From NCBI GenBank assembly GCA_944320195.1, contig CALUGP010000013.1, positions 1 to 64,000 on the forward strand: DNA of 64,000 bases, written 5' to 3'. This DNA comes from an uncultured Prevotella sp. (GTDB taxonomy: Bacteria; Bacteroidota; Bacteroidia; Bacteroidales; Bacteroidaceae). A program made the translations under genes and the position numbers. The notes under the pieces were generated by a model that made no database searches, was not told the origin of the DNA, and saw only the letters and a program-made list of their open reading frames with translations. The stretch's first letter is position 1; the number at the start of each line of letters is the position of its first letter. Positions 16,442 through 25,800 of this stretch are shown piece after piece.

Positions 16442-17887
16442 ATGAAACAAACTAAGATTGTAGCTTCAATAAGTGACAGGAGATGCGACGTGGAATTCAT
16501 CCGCCAATTGTTTGACGCGGGTGTTAATGTGGTCAGGATGAATACAGCACACGCAACCCCCGATGGCATCAGAAAGATAATAAAAAACACACGTGCTGTA
16601 AGTAAGCACATCGGAATTCTGATAGACACGAAAGGTCCGGAAGTCCGTACGACAGGAAACGACGCTCCGATAGAATATAAGACGGGAGATGTTGTAAAGA
16701 TATTCGGACGCCCGGAGATGAAGACGGAACATGACATCGTGAACCTGTCTTATGACAATTTTGCCAATGACATTCATATAGGCGATGACATTTTGTTTGA
16801 CGACGGCGCTATTGACATGAAAGTCATCGGCATCAATGGGCCGGCTGTCGTCGCACAGGTTCAGAATGATGGCGTCTTGGGATCACATAAAAGCGTGAAT
16901 GTGCCGGGCGTACATATAGACTTGCCGGCTATTACAGAGAAAGACAAGAACAACATACTGCTCGCCATAGAGGAGAACATTGATTTCATAGCGCATTCTT
17001 TTGTCAGGAGCAAAGAAGATGTCCTGGCTGTTCAGAGGATACTCGACGAGCATGAGAGTGACATAAAGATTATCTCAAAGATAGAGAATCAAGAAGGCGT
17101 TGACAACATTGACGAGATCATCGAAGCCTCATACGGTATAATGATAGCGCGTGGTGACCTTGGAATAGAGGTTCCAATAGAGAAGATTCCAGGCATTCAG
17201 CGCATGATAATACGTAAATGCCGTCTCGCAAAGAAGCCTGTCATCGTGGCAACCCAGATGCTTCATACGATGATAAACAACCCGAGACCCACCCGTGCGG
17301 AAGTTACAGACATTGCCAACGCAATATATTATCGTACTGACGCGCTTATGTTGAGCGGTGAGACGGCAAGCGGCAAATATCCGGTAGAAGCAGTCAAGAC
17401 CATGGCTTCAATCGCCGAACAGGCTGAGCAGGACAAGATGTATGACCATGATTTTGACTTTCATATCAGTGACAGTCTTGATGTGACAGAGTTTCTGGCC
17501 CGTAATGCAATAGAGGCAACGGAGACCTTGGGTGTAAAAGGCATCATAACAGACAGTAAAACCGGTCTTACAGCAAGAAATCTTGCGGCTTTCCGAGGCC
17601 CAAATCCTGTGCTTGCGATATGCTATAAGGAAAAGGTGCAACGTTGGTTGGCGCTCAGTTACGGTGTTATTCCTGTAGCCCAGCATGAGCAGATAGGGCC
17701 ACAAGAGCAGTTCCTTGCCGCGTTGCGAATGTTAAGACAGAAAGGTTATATCAGCATGGAAGACAAGATTGCGTATCTGAGTGGCAGCTTCGGCAAGGGT
17801 GGTGGAACGACATTCTTGGAAATCAACAAGGTCAGTGACGTTTTCAATCGCACTTGTGAGTTCCATTTGCCTAACACTTACAGATAA
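16442..17887 (+). CDS. pyk: Pyruvate kinase
   Basis: 481 aa. Last step of glycolysis, making ATP and pyruvate from phosphoenolpyruvate. The substrate and metal region is visible as VVRMNTAHATPDG, ILIDTKGPEVRTTG, ISKIENQEGVDNIDEII, then MIARGDLGIEVPIEKIPGIQ and the signature KKPVIVATQMLHTM with MLSGETASGKYPVEAV. The C-terminal domain (about 350-481) is complete. In the usual MNxSHG motif, Ser and Gly are replaced (MNTAHA), a form found in many Bacteroidota enzymes. It has its own promoter and a strong terminator, so it looks monocistronic. Confidence 0.97.
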   Translation: MKQTKIVASISDRRCDVEFIRQLFDAGVNVVRMNTAHATPDGIRKIIKNTRAVSKHIGILIDTKGPEVRTTGNDAPIEYKTGDVVKIFGRPEMKTEHDIVNLSYDNFANDIHIGDDILFDDGAIDMKVIGINGPAVVAQVQNDGVLGSHKSVNVPGVHIDLPAITEKDKNNILLAIEENIDFIAHSFVRSKEDVLAVQRILDEHESDIKIISKIENQEGVDNIDEIIEASYGIMIARGDLGIEVPIEKIPGIQRMIIRKCRLAKKPVIVATQMLHTMINNPRPTRAEVTDIANAIYYRTDALMLSGETASGKYPVEAVKTMASIAEQAEQDKMYDHDFDFHISDSLDVTEFLARNAIEATETLGVKGIITDSKTGLTARNLAAFRGPNPVLAICYKEKVQRWLALSYGVIPVAQHEQIGPQEQFLAALRMLRQKGYISMEDKIAYLSGSFGKGGGTTFLEINKVSDVFNRTCEFHLPNTYR

Positions 17888-17903
17888 TCGGAATCCTTAA
17901 ATA

Positions 17904-17947
17904 AAAACAAAGTCGGCCGCGTGATGCTACGCAGCCGACTTTGTTTT
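17904..17947. terminator. Bidirectional terminator between pyk and rpiB
   Basis: AAAACAAAGTCGGC and its exact complement GCCGACTTTGTTTT form a 14-bp stem extended by CGCG/TGCG-type pairs. Runs of A on one side and T on the other allow it to serve both convergent genes. Confidence 0.85.
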
Positions 17948-17953
17948 ATAGGC

Positions 17954-18394
17954 TTATTTTACAGGGATTTTCTCCACGCGACGTTGATGCCTTCCGCCTT
18001 CAAATGCTGTTTTAAAGAACACGTCAAGGATTTTCCCGGCCGTCTTGTTGTCGATGAAACGGCCCGGAAGCACAATGACATTGGCATCATTGTGCTGACG
18101 TATTAGCTCGCTTATTTCCGGACTCCATACAAGGCCTGCCCTTACTCCTTGGTGTTTGTTGAGAGTTATGGCCATGCCTTCACCGCTTCCGCAGATGCCT
18201 ATGCCAGGATAAACGTCACCGTTTTCAATGCCTTCAGCCAATGCGTGGGCGAAATCCGGATAGTCGCAGCTCATGTCGCTGTATGTGCCGTAGTCTTTGT
18301 ATGGATAGCCATGCTCCTCAAGATATTGCACAACGAATTTTTTTAATGGGAAGCCGGCATGGTCGCTGGCCAGTCCAACCGTCTTGATTTCCAT
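17954..18394 (-). CDS. rpiB: Ribose-5-phosphate isomerase B
   Basis: 146 aa. It interconverts ribose-5-P and ribulose-5-P. Family hallmarks are VGLASDHAGFPLK at the N-terminus, DYGTYSDMSCDYPDFAHALAEG without the last G, the catalytic-loop motif GICGSGEGMAITLNK near residue 68, and the HNDANVIVLPGRF segment. Length is normal. It begins 3 bases after the stop of the transketolase gene upstream on the same strand, so the two form a pentose phosphate operon sitting directly beyond the arabinose genes. Confidence 0.97.
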   Translation of the reverse strand: MEIKTVGLASDHAGFPLKKFVVQYLEEHGYPYKDYGTYSDMSCDYPDFAHALAEGIENGDVYPGIGICGSGEGMAITLNKHQGVRAGLVWSPEISELIRQHNDANVIVLPGRFIDNKTAGKILDVFFKTAFEGGRHQRRVEKIPVK

Positions 18395-18397
18395 GGT

Positions 18398-20416
18398 TCA
18401 GTCCTCCATGAATTTTTTGACTTGGTTGTAGACGTTCTCAGCGGTGTACCCGAGCTTTTCGTCCAGAACTTTGTAAGGTGCGGAGAACCCGAAACTTTGC
18501 ATCCCGAATACCTTTCCGTTTGCGCCTACAAGGCCTTCGAGAGTTACGGGAAGACCTGCCGTCATACCGAAAATCTTTGCTCCGGTGGGCAGTATGCTTT
18601 CCTGGTATTCCTTGCTTTGGCTTCGGAAGAGGCCTTCGCTAGGCACGCTTACGATGCGGATTTTCATGCCGTCCTTGCGCAACAGCTCTGCTCCGGCAAC
18701 GAGTGTTGACACTTCTGAGCCGTCAGCAAGAAGTATTACGTCAAAGTCTTCGTCAGACCCGGCCACGATGTAAGCGCCCTTGCGTGCCTGCTCGTAATCG
18801 TTTCCTGCCGGCAATTTTGCAATGTTCTGGCGTGAGAAGATGAGGGCGGTAGGAGTCTGGGTGTTCTCCATCGCCATGGCCCAACATACTGTAGTCTCGT
18901 CAGCATCGGCCGGACGGAACACGCGGACGCTGTCCTTTCCATGATGGTTCTTGAGCTTTTCCATCAGCCTTATCTGGGCTTCTTGTTCTACAGGCTCGTG
19001 TGTGGGACCGTCTTCGCCAACGCGGAATGCGTCGTGAGTCCAGATGAACTTGATTGGCACCTCCATCAATGCAGCCATACGCACGGCCGGTTTCATGTAG
19101 TCTGAGAAAACGAAGAACGTTCCGCATGCGGGTATCACGCCGCCATGCAGGTACATGCCTATGCACATGCATGCCATGGTAAGCTCGCTTACTCCTGCCT
19201 GGAAGAATGCTCCCGTGAAGTCGTCTTTTGTCAAAGACGTGGTTTTCTTAAGGAAGCCGTCTGTCTTGTCGCTGTTTGAGAGGTCGGCTGAAGCGCATAT
19301 CATGTTGGGCACTTGCTCTGCCAACACGCCGAGGCAGGCTGCTGATGCGGCACGTGTGGCCGAGCCTTCTTTCTGTACAAGTACGCTCCAGTCTACCTTG
19401 GGAGCGTTGCCGCTGAACCATTCTTTCATCTGTGCGGCTTTCTCAGGATTTGCATTCGCCCATTTTTCTTCTTCGGCACGGCGCTCTGCCACAATTTTCT
19501 TCAGTTCCTCGGCGCGCTTTGCATAAAGCTCTTTTACTTCTGGGAATATCTGGAACGGATTTTCAGGGTCGCCTCCAAGATTCTTGACTGTATTCACATA
19601 AGCGTCGCCTCCGAGCGGTGCGCCGTGTGTCTTGATACTGTGTTCGTAGCTTGTGCCGTCGTCCTTGAGAGCTCCCTTGCCCATTACGGTCTTGCCGATG
19701 ATGAGTGTCGGGCGGTGTTCTTCTTTCTGTGCGGCGGTCAATGCGGCACGTATCTCGTCGGCATCGTTGCCGTTAATCTTGATGACGTTCCATCCCCAGG
19801 CCTTGTATTTTGCCTCGGTGTCTTCGTCCATAACGGCATTGCACTCGGTGGAAAGCTGGATGTCGTTAGAGTCATAGAACATTATAAGATTGTTGAGGCC
19901 CAGTATGCCTGCTATTCGGCCTGTGCCTTGCGAGATCTCTTCCTCTACGCCTCCGTCCGAGATGTATGCGTAAATCTTGTGTTGCATCACCTCTTTGCCC
20001 AGGCGTGCCTCGAGGAACTTCTCGGCTACGGCTGCTCCTGCCGCAAACGTGTGGCCTTGCCCTAACGGACCCGACGTGTTCTCTATGCCACGCGGAATGT
20101 CTCTTTCGGGATGTCCCGGGGTGGGAGAGCCCCACTGGCGGAACTCTGCCAGTTCGTCAAGCGTGAATTTGCCTTGCAGGCAAAGCGCACTGTAAAGCAT
20201 CGGAGACATGTGTCCCGGGTCGAGATAGAAGCGGTCACGGCCTGTCCATGATGGGTTCTCAGGATCGTAAACCAAGAATTCAGAGAAAAGCACATTGATG
20301 AAATCGGCACCTCCCATGGCACCACCCGGGTGGCCTGACTTAGCTTTTTCAACCATAGACGCAGCCAGAATGCGGATGTTATCGGCTGCCTTGTTCATTA
20401 ATTTCTTGTCGTTCAT
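18398..20416 (-). CDS. tkt: Transketolase
   Basis: 672 aa from ATG 20416 (MNDKKLMNKAADNIRIL). A thiamine-diphosphate enzyme moving two-carbon units between pentose phosphate sugars. Seen are SGHPGGAMGGAD near residue 25, GPLGQGHTFAAGAAVAEKFL, the TPP region YISDGGVEEEISQGTGRIAG (the usual GDGxxxEG appears as SDGGVEEE), and the pyrimidine-domain segment GVSELTMACMCIGMYLHGG with FIWTHDAFRVGEDGPTHEPV. An extension to 20467 is an artefact of the upstream open frame. A canonical promoter lies about 140 bases upstream, and the leader can form competing hairpins. Confidence 0.97.
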   Translation of the reverse strand: MNDKKLMNKAADNIRILAASMVEKAKSGHPGGAMGGADFINVLFSEFLVYDPENPSWTGRDRFYLDPGHMSPMLYSALCLQGKFTLDELAEFRQWGSPTPGHPERDIPRGIENTSGPLGQGHTFAAGAAVAEKFLEARLGKEVMQHKIYAYISDGGVEEEISQGTGRIAGILGLNNLIMFYDSNDIQLSTECNAVMDEDTEAKYKAWGWNVIKINGNDADEIRAALTAAQKEEHRPTLIIGKTVMGKGALKDDGTSYEHSIKTHGAPLGGDAYVNTVKNLGGDPENPFQIFPEVKELYAKRAEELKKIVAERRAEEEKWANANPEKAAQMKEWFSGNAPKVDWSVLVQKEGSATRAASAACLGVLAEQVPNMICASADLSNSDKTDGFLKKTTSLTKDDFTGAFFQAGVSELTMACMCIGMYLHGGVIPACGTFFVFSDYMKPAVRMAALMEVPIKFIWTHDAFRVGEDGPTHEPVEQEAQIRLMEKLKNHHGKDSVRVFRPADADETTVCWAMAMENTQTPTALIFSRQNIAKLPAGNDYEQARKGAYIVAGSDEDFDVILLADGSEVSTLVAGAELLRKDGMKIRIVSVPSEGLFRSQSKEYQESILPTGAKIFGMTAGLPVTLEGLVGANGKVFGMQSFGFSAPYKVLDEKLGYTAENVYNQVKKFMED

Positions 20417-20439
20417 TATATAAATAGTATTAAACGTTA

Positions 20440-20531
20440 GTAAGCAGGGTTGTTTGTTGGCAAGCATCCCGCATGGTGCGGCGCGCCTTATGCGGAACCT
20501 GTGCAGATGGATGGAAAGTATGCTTGCTTAC
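20440..20531 (-). promoter_or_regulatory. tkt 5' leader with two mutually exclusive pairings
   Basis: Plus-strand coordinates: GCAAGCAT (20460-20467) can pair with ATGCTTGC (20520-20527), while GTAAGCA (20440-20446), nearer the start codon, can pair with TGCTTAC (20525-20531). The two pairings share bases 20525-20527 and cannot form fully together. Confidence 0.35.
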
Positions 20532-20557
20532 AATCCTATAGGCACGGGTAGCTTATG

Positions 20558-20588
20558 CAAAGATAAGGAATTTTGTGTTAATCACAAA
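20558..20588 (-). promoter_or_regulatory. Promoter of tkt-rpiB
   Basis: On the minus strand TTTG (20585-20588) and TATCTTTG (20558-20565) are 19 bases apart, matching the consensus exactly. Confidence 0.75.
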
Positions 20589-21017
20589 AGAAATGGCGGC
20601 TTAAAACTTCCAAAAGTTTAAATGAACATGAAGGTCGTTAGATTATGTCTCTTTTTAGTTTCCAATGGTTTCAACCATGTCTCTGCACAGGTCGCCGTGC
20701 GTGTCAAATGGTGCTGTTTGCAATCATTGCATGGCGTGTGCGGCATGCAAGTGGGTGGTTGTCAGTCCACTGTGAGACTATGTTCCCACAGGTCTGCCAT
20801 GCTGGCAGTAAGGCTTTAGTTGAGTGCGCCGGTGTAACAGCTTGATTCTCAGTTTCTTGGCAATGACGGTTTGTTGATGTCGTAAAAGGCCGTCCTTTAC
20901 AGCATGAAAGGCCGTCTTTTGCATGACAAAAGACAGCCTATTACATTACGTTTTGCCGTGAATTAACGGCACATGGTCCGTGAATGACAGATTGTCAGAC
21001 ACGCAACGCGGTCTAAG
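20589..21017. other. Intergenic gap between tkt promoter and araB end
   Basis: About 430 bases with no supported gene. Short open frames near 20622-20845 lack ribosome binding sites and family resemblance. The segment 20884-20941 carries two copies of AAAGGCCGTC and a trailing AAAAGACAGCC, a degenerate member of the dispersed hairpin family, 3' of araB. Confidence 0.7.
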
Positions 21018-22697
21018 CTATTTGTTGTAAAGTTCGTTTTCTGTGAATTCTCCTAATTTCACATACTCCCTGTACAGTTTGGCGTAAGCTTCTACATTGG
21101 CGGGGTTAGGCTTGTATTCTTTCGAGAAACCGCTGTTCATGTTTGCTATCGCGTCCTCTACCTTTGCATATACGCCGGCTGCCGTCGCGGCAAACATGGC
21201 CGCTCCGAGTGCGCATGCCTGGTCGGTGTTGCAAACCTTTATCGGCTTGTTGATTACGTCGCACATGGTCTGCATGACGAACGGCGACTTCAAGGCTATG
21301 CCGCCTATGCCGATGACATTGTTTATTTCCACGCCCTCGTGTTCAAAACGGTCGACGATGGCTTTGGTGCCGTATGCCGTTGCCTCGACCAGTGCACGGA
21401 AAACCTGCGGTGCGGTTGACCCTAAGGTAAAGCCTGCGACCGTGCCTTTGAGCAGCTGGTTGGCGTCAGGAGTGCGGCGCCCGTTTATCCAGTCTGTGGC
21501 TATCATTGTGCTTTCGTTGACAGGTATCTTTTCGGCTTCTTTGGTCAGGCGCACAATAATCTTGTCACAAGTCTCTTCGACGATCCTCTCGACATCCTCT
21601 TTTGAGAGTTTTTCACCGATGGTGTCTGGCAGAATGTTGCGCACTGGGAATTCAAGAATCCGCTTGAACATCGCATACACATCGCCGAAACTTGACTGGC
21701 CGGCTTCCAGGCCTACCATTCCCGGTATCACGCTGCCGTCCACCTGGCCGCAAATGCCTTTTATGCATTTGTCGCCAATCTCCTCGTATGACGCTACCAT
21801 GACGTCGCATGTGGATGTTCCTATTACACGTACCAGCGTGTGCGGCGTTACACCTGCGCCTACGGCGCCCATGTGGCAGTCGTAAGCGCCGCCGGCAACG
21901 ACAACGTCCTCACTTAATCCAAGTCTTTCCGCCCACTCTTTGCAAAGATGGCCAACGGGCTTGTCGGCTGTCTCTGTTTCTGTGAACAGCCTGTCGCGGA
22001 AACCAGCCAGCTTCGGATCGATGGACGTGAGGAACTCCTCTGGTGGAAGTCCGTTCCAGTCTTTGTGCCACATGGCTTTATGGCCGCATGCACAACGGCT
22101 GCGCACGATGTCTTTCGCTGACGTTACTCCTGTGAGAACGGCCGGCAGCCATTCGCAATATTCCACGATGGAATAAGCCTTCTTTGCCACTTCCGGGTCT
22201 TCACGGAGTATGTGCAGCGCCTTCGCCCAATACCATTCGGCCGAGTATATGCCGCCTTCATACTTTATGTAGTTTACGTCTGATTTCGCACAGGCGGCAT
22301 TAATTTCCTCTGCTTCCCTGATGGCTGTATGGTCTTTCCACAGGACGAACATTGCGTTCGGGTTTTCTGCGAATTCGGGAAGCATTGCCAGCGGCGTGCC
22401 GTTTTCGTCGGTAAATGCGGGCGTGGAGCCTGTCGTGTCGAACGCGATGCCGACAACATTCTCGGCTACGTCTTTTGCGCATTGTCCCAAAGCGTCGGTA
22501 ACGGTGGCTTCAAGCACTTCAAGATAGTCTTTCGGGTGCTGACGCCATTGGTTTGTCATGGGGTTGCAATACAATCCCTTCTTCCATCTGGGATAATACT
22601 TTACGCTTGTAGCGAGTATCTCTCCCGTCCCGGCATTGACGACAAGGGCGCGTGCCGAGTCGCTGCCGTAGTCAAGTCCGATTACATATTTATTCAT
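21018..22697 (-). CDS. araB: Ribulokinase
   Basis: 559 aa, a FGGY-family sugar kinase phosphorylating L-ribulose at O5. Seen are the N-terminal phosphate-binding GLDYGSDSARALVV, GIAFDTTGSTPAFT, VVAGGAYDCHMGAVGAG (catalytic-base region), and the C-terminal ATP-site block GIGGIALKSPFVMQTMCDVI with ACALGAAMFAATAAGVY. It is the last gene of the arabinose cluster, separated from araA by 113 bases that hold a large inverted repeat. Confidence 0.97.
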   Translation of the reverse strand: MNKYVIGLDYGSDSARALVVNAGTGEILATSVKYYPRWKKGLYCNPMTNQWRQHPKDYLEVLEATVTDALGQCAKDVAENVVGIAFDTTGSTPAFTDENGTPLAMLPEFAENPNAMFVLWKDHTAIREAEEINAACAKSDVNYIKYEGGIYSAEWYWAKALHILREDPEVAKKAYSIVEYCEWLPAVLTGVTSAKDIVRSRCACGHKAMWHKDWNGLPPEEFLTSIDPKLAGFRDRLFTETETADKPVGHLCKEWAERLGLSEDVVVAGGAYDCHMGAVGAGVTPHTLVRVIGTSTCDVMVASYEEIGDKCIKGICGQVDGSVIPGMVGLEAGQSSFGDVYAMFKRILEFPVRNILPDTIGEKLSKEDVERIVEETCDKIIVRLTKEAEKIPVNESTMIATDWINGRRTPDANQLLKGTVAGFTLGSTAPQVFRALVEATAYGTKAIVDRFEHEGVEINNVIGIGGIALKSPFVMQTMCDVINKPIKVCNTDQACALGAAMFAATAAGVYAKVEDAIANMNSGFSKEYKPNPANVEAYAKLYREYVKLGEFTENELYNK

Positions 22698-22714
22698 AAG
22701 ATTATCCTTTTTTC

Positions 22715-22812
22715 AATTAAGAATTAAGAGTTAAGAATTAAGAAAAACACTTTATGCAGCAATTCATCAGGTATGGCACGCTTTCTTAATTCTTAACTCT
22801 TAATTTTTAATT
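22715..22812. repeat. Long simple-sequence inverted repeat between araA and araB
   Basis: Arms 22715-22745 and about 22782-22812, built on TTAAGAATTAAGAGTTAAG, are complementary over about 31 bases with a single mismatch; the loop is about 36 bases. The right arm reaches the araA stop codon. In the mRNA it would form a very stable hairpin inside the operon. Confidence 0.8.
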
Positions 22813-24352
22813 AGTTCAACGCCTTGTTAAGCATGTAGTAAATATCGTTGAAACGCAGTTCCTTACGGAATTCGTCAATCTTAGTGTCTTCGTTGATGAA
22901 TACACACTCAATACCTGCTATTTCAGCGTAGTCCTGCCAGTATTCATCGGTCAGGTCGTAAGAGAAGCAACTATGGTGTGTGCCGCCGGCGTAAATCCAG
23001 CATCCAGCGCCGACCTCGAAGTTTGGTTGAGGTATCCACAGGGCTGATGCTACGGGCAGTTTGGGCAGCGGTTTCGGTTCGATACATTTCACATCGTTTA
23101 CAATCATGCGGAAGCGGTTGCCCATGTCTACCACGGTTGCGGTAACGCCAGTGCCAACCTTAGAGGTGAATACGAGGCGTGCCGTCTCGCTCTTCCTTAT
23201 GCCTATGCCGAGGAAGTGTACTTCCAAGCGCGGTTTAGAAGCTGCGATGAGCGGACAAACTTCAAGCATGTGTGACTGCAGGATGGCACTTTGCTCGCCG
23301 TTGAAGTTGAGAGTATAGTCCTCAAGGAACGAGCATCCGTTCTCCATGCCTTGTGTCATGAACCATACGGTGCGGTAAAGGGCTGCTGATTTCCAGTCGC
23401 CTTCAGCTCCGAAACCGTATCCTTCGGCCATCAGCCGCTGTGAAGCCAAGCCTGGAATCTGGTCGAAGCCCATGCCGCTGTTCTCAACGTCAACATCGCC
23501 AAGGTCGTCAAAGTTGGTTGTGAAACCCTTGGCTCCCTTGTCTTTCAGTATGGCGCGCAGTGCGAGTTCGGCCTTGGCCGAGTTCCTCACCTTCTTGTAT
23601 GCGACGGTAGACTTGTCTTCGAGTTCAGCGTCGTGGTCGTATTCCTTGAAGTAAGTGTCTACGAGTGCGTCCACGTCGGCATCTTTGACGTTCTTCAGAT
23701 ATTCAAGCACTTCGCTGAAAGGGCAATAGTCAACGTGGTAACCCAGCACCTGTTCGGCTGCCACTTTGTCGCCGTCTGTCACGGCGACGTTGTTCATCTG
23801 GTCGCCGAAACGCAGTATTAGCATGTCTTGCGAGTCAGCCCATGCGGCGCAGACACGCTCCCATACGGCGATGTGGTCTTGAGTCTTCGCGTCTTTCCAA
23901 TAGCCCACCACAAGCTTGCGGCGCAGGCGCATACGTGCAATTATGTGGCCGAACTCACGGTCGCCGTGTGCGCTTTGGTTCAGGTTCATGAAGTCCATGT
24001 CGATTGAGTCCCATGGAATTTCCTCGTTGAATTGTGTGTGCAGATGGAGTAGGGGCTTGTGCAGAATCTGTAATCCGTGTATCCACATTTTTGCCGGAGA
24101 GAAAGTGTGCATCCATGTTATTACTCCTACACATTTCTTTTCATTGTTGGCGGCGGCGAAGAGGTCAGCCACTTCCTTGCTGCTGTTGGCTGTTCCTTTG
24201 TATACAACCTTGATTGGCAGACGTCCGGAGTTGTTCAAGCCCTCGACCATTATTTTTGAATGGCCGTCAACCTGTACGACGGCGTCACCTCCGTAAAGAA
24301 GTTGTGCTCCTGTAATGAACCAAACTTCAAGATTCTCAAATGCTTTAACCAT
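22811..24352 (-). CDS. araA: L-arabinose isomerase
   Basis: 513 aa. It converts L-arabinose to L-ribulose with a manganese ion. The sequence opens with FENLEVWFITGAQLLYGG, as in AraA enzymes, and has HTFSPAKMWIHGL, LLHLHTQFNEEIPWDSIDMD, and near the C-terminus GGTHHSCFSYDLTDEYWQDY with its metal-ligand His pair. A catalytic Glu/Glu pair is expected around AEGYGFGAEGDWK and in the MENGCSFLEDY region. Complete and of normal length. It lies 37 bases after araD. Confidence 0.98.
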   Translation of the reverse strand: MVKAFENLEVWFITGAQLLYGGDAVVQVDGHSKIMVEGLNNSGRLPIKVVYKGTANSSKEVADLFAAANNEKKCVGVITWMHTFSPAKMWIHGLQILHKPLLHLHTQFNEEIPWDSIDMDFMNLNQSAHGDREFGHIIARMRLRRKLVVGYWKDAKTQDHIAVWERVCAAWADSQDMLILRFGDQMNNVAVTDGDKVAAEQVLGYHVDYCPFSEVLEYLKNVKDADVDALVDTYFKEYDHDAELEDKSTVAYKKVRNSAKAELALRAILKDKGAKGFTTNFDDLGDVDVENSGMGFDQIPGLASQRLMAEGYGFGAEGDWKSAALYRTVWFMTQGMENGCSFLEDYTLNFNGEQSAILQSHMLEVCPLIAASKPRLEVHFLGIGIRKSETARLVFTSKVGTGVTATVVDMGNRFRMIVNDVKCIEPKPLPKLPVASALWIPQPNFEVGAGCWIYAGGTHHSCFSYDLTDEYWQDYAEIAGIECVFINEDTKIDEFRKELRFNDIYYMLNKALN

Positions 24353-24389
24353 AGTATTGTTTTTTTATTGTTAGTGTTTGGGTTTTGTT

Positions 24390-25088
24390 TTATTTGTCTT
24401 TCTTTTTTTGTCCGTAGTATGCGTTAGGCCCGTGTTTGCGGTTGAAATGCTTTTCTACGAGCAGGGGATTCATCGTTGTCTCGGGGTTTACACATAATGA
24501 GACAAACGCCATTTTTGCCACTTGCTCCATTACCACGGCATTGTACACGGCGTTGTCAGGATCTTTTCCCCATGAGAACGGTCCGTGGTTCTTTACCAGG
24601 ACACCGGGAGTATGTACGTAGTTCAGACCCTTGAAACGTTCAATTATCACCGTGCCTGTTTCTTTCTCATATTCCGCCATCTGGTCGGCGGTCATATCCG
24701 CGGTACAGGGAATGTCGTCGTGGAAGTAGTCCGCGTGGGTCGTCCCAATGTTGGGAATGTCCTTTCCGGCCTGCGCCCATGCCGTTGCGTATGTGGAGTG
24801 GGTGTGCACAACGCCGCCAATCTCAGGGAATGCGCGGTACAGTTCAAGGTGTGTCGGTGTGTCTGATGACGGATTCAGGTCTCCTTCCACTGTCTTTCCT
24901 GTTTCCAGGTCTACGACAACCATGTCAGAAACTTTCATCGTGTCATAACTTACTCCTGACGGTTTTATTACCACGAGGCCTTTTTCACGGTCTATGCCGG
25001 ACACGTTGCCCCATGTGAATATTACCAGGTTGTGTTTTACAAGGTCCAAGTTGGCCTTGAAAACTTTTTCTTTCAGTTCTTCTAGCAT
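24390..25088 (-). CDS. araD: L-ribulose-5-phosphate 4-epimerase
   Basis: 232 aa from ATG 25088 ([14 protein letters not shown]). It converts L-ribulose-5-P to D-xylulose-5-P, the substrate for the transketolase encoded nearby. Class II aldolase fold: [39 protein letters not shown], the zinc-binding [16 protein letters not shown], and the later His in [13 protein letters not shown]. The longer in-frame start at 25154 would overlap the regulator gene and is rejected. Its start is 4 bases after the stop of the regulator gene, indicating tight coupling. Confidence 0.97.
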   Translation of the reverse strand: MLEELKEKVFKANLDLVKHNLVIFTWGNVSGIDREKGLVVIKPSGVSYDTMKVSDMVVVDLETGKTVEGDLNPSSDTPTHLELYRAFPEIGGVVHTHSTYATAWAQAGKDIPNIGTTHADYFHDDIPCTADMTADQMAEYEKETGTVIIERFKGLNYVHTPGVLVKNHGPFSWGKDPDNAVYNAVVMEQVAKMAFVSLCVNPETTMNPLLVEKHFNRKHGPNAYYGQKKKDK

Positions 25089-25092
25089 GATC

Positions 25093-25770
25093 TTATAGTT
25101 TGAATATAGGGTCCTCCATATACGCCTCTTTGTTGAAGCGGTATAGTGCGGCACCGCGTTTTGATGTGAGTTTGTCTATTAAATCTGTTTTCTCGATGTA
25201 CTCGATTGTCTTTATTCTTTTTCTGAAATTACGCTTGTCAATCGCTTCGCCAAGTATAGCTTCGTAAACATGCTGCAGTTGGGTGAGCGTAAACAAGTCC
25301 GGCAGAAGGTTGAAGCTCAGCGGTTCAGTTGAGATTCTGCGTCGCAGCAAGGCTATGGCCTTTTTCACCATGTCGTTGTGGTCGGAATAGAGTCGTGGCA
25401 TGTCTTTTATGTTGATCCATTCCACCTGGTGCGTTTCAAGCAGTTTCTTGTCATAGTCCTTGACGTTGATGAGGGCGCAATATGCTATTGAGATGACCCG
25501 TTCACCGGGATCTCGGTCTATTGCGCCGAACGCGCCTACCTGCTTCATGTACAGGTTTTTCAGTCCGGTAAGTTCAAACAACACTCTGTTGGCGGCGGCG
25601 TCGAGACTTTCGTTTTCCTCGACGAATCCGCCATAAAGTGACCATTCGCCCATTCCAGGATTCATTTTTCTCTTGCCGAGAAGTAATTTCAGTTCCTTGT
25701 CTTCGAATCCGAAGATTATGCAGTCCACGGAAACGAATACCTTGGAATGTTCGCTGTAATATGTTGTCAT
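25093..25770 (-). CDS. araR: Nudix-related transcriptional regulator of arabinose genes
   Basis: 225 aa. An N-terminal Nudix-like domain (residues about 10-145) is joined to a C-terminal winged helix (about 155-225, with [20 protein letters not shown] and [15 protein letters not shown]). The Nudix box is degenerate: [20 protein letters not shown] keeps the first Gly and Glu, but the catalytic REUXEE core is replaced by NRVLFEL, so hydrolysis is unlikely and ligand sensing is expected. This is the architecture of AraR of Bacteroides, which controls the same gene set. Its position between the transporter and araD supports the assignment. Confidence 0.88.
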   Translation of the reverse strand: MTTYYSEHSKVFVSVDCIIFGFEDKELKLLLGKRKMNPGMGEWSLYGGFVEENESLDAAANRVLFELTGLKNLYMKQVGAFGAIDRDPGERVISIAYCALINVKDYDKKLLETHQVEWINIKDMPRLYSDHNDMVKKAIALLRRRISTEPLSFNLLPDLFTLTQLQHVYEAILGEAIDKRNFRKRIKTIEYIEKTDLIDKLTSKRGAALYRFNKEAYMEDPIFKL

Positions 25771-25800
25771 TTACTTTTTGCTGTTTCAGAAAGTTTTTCT

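Noticed and set aside
20622..20845. Two overlapping 65-66 residue frames between tkt and araB
   Set aside because: No ribosome binding site, no family resemblance and both frames open by chance over the same DNA.
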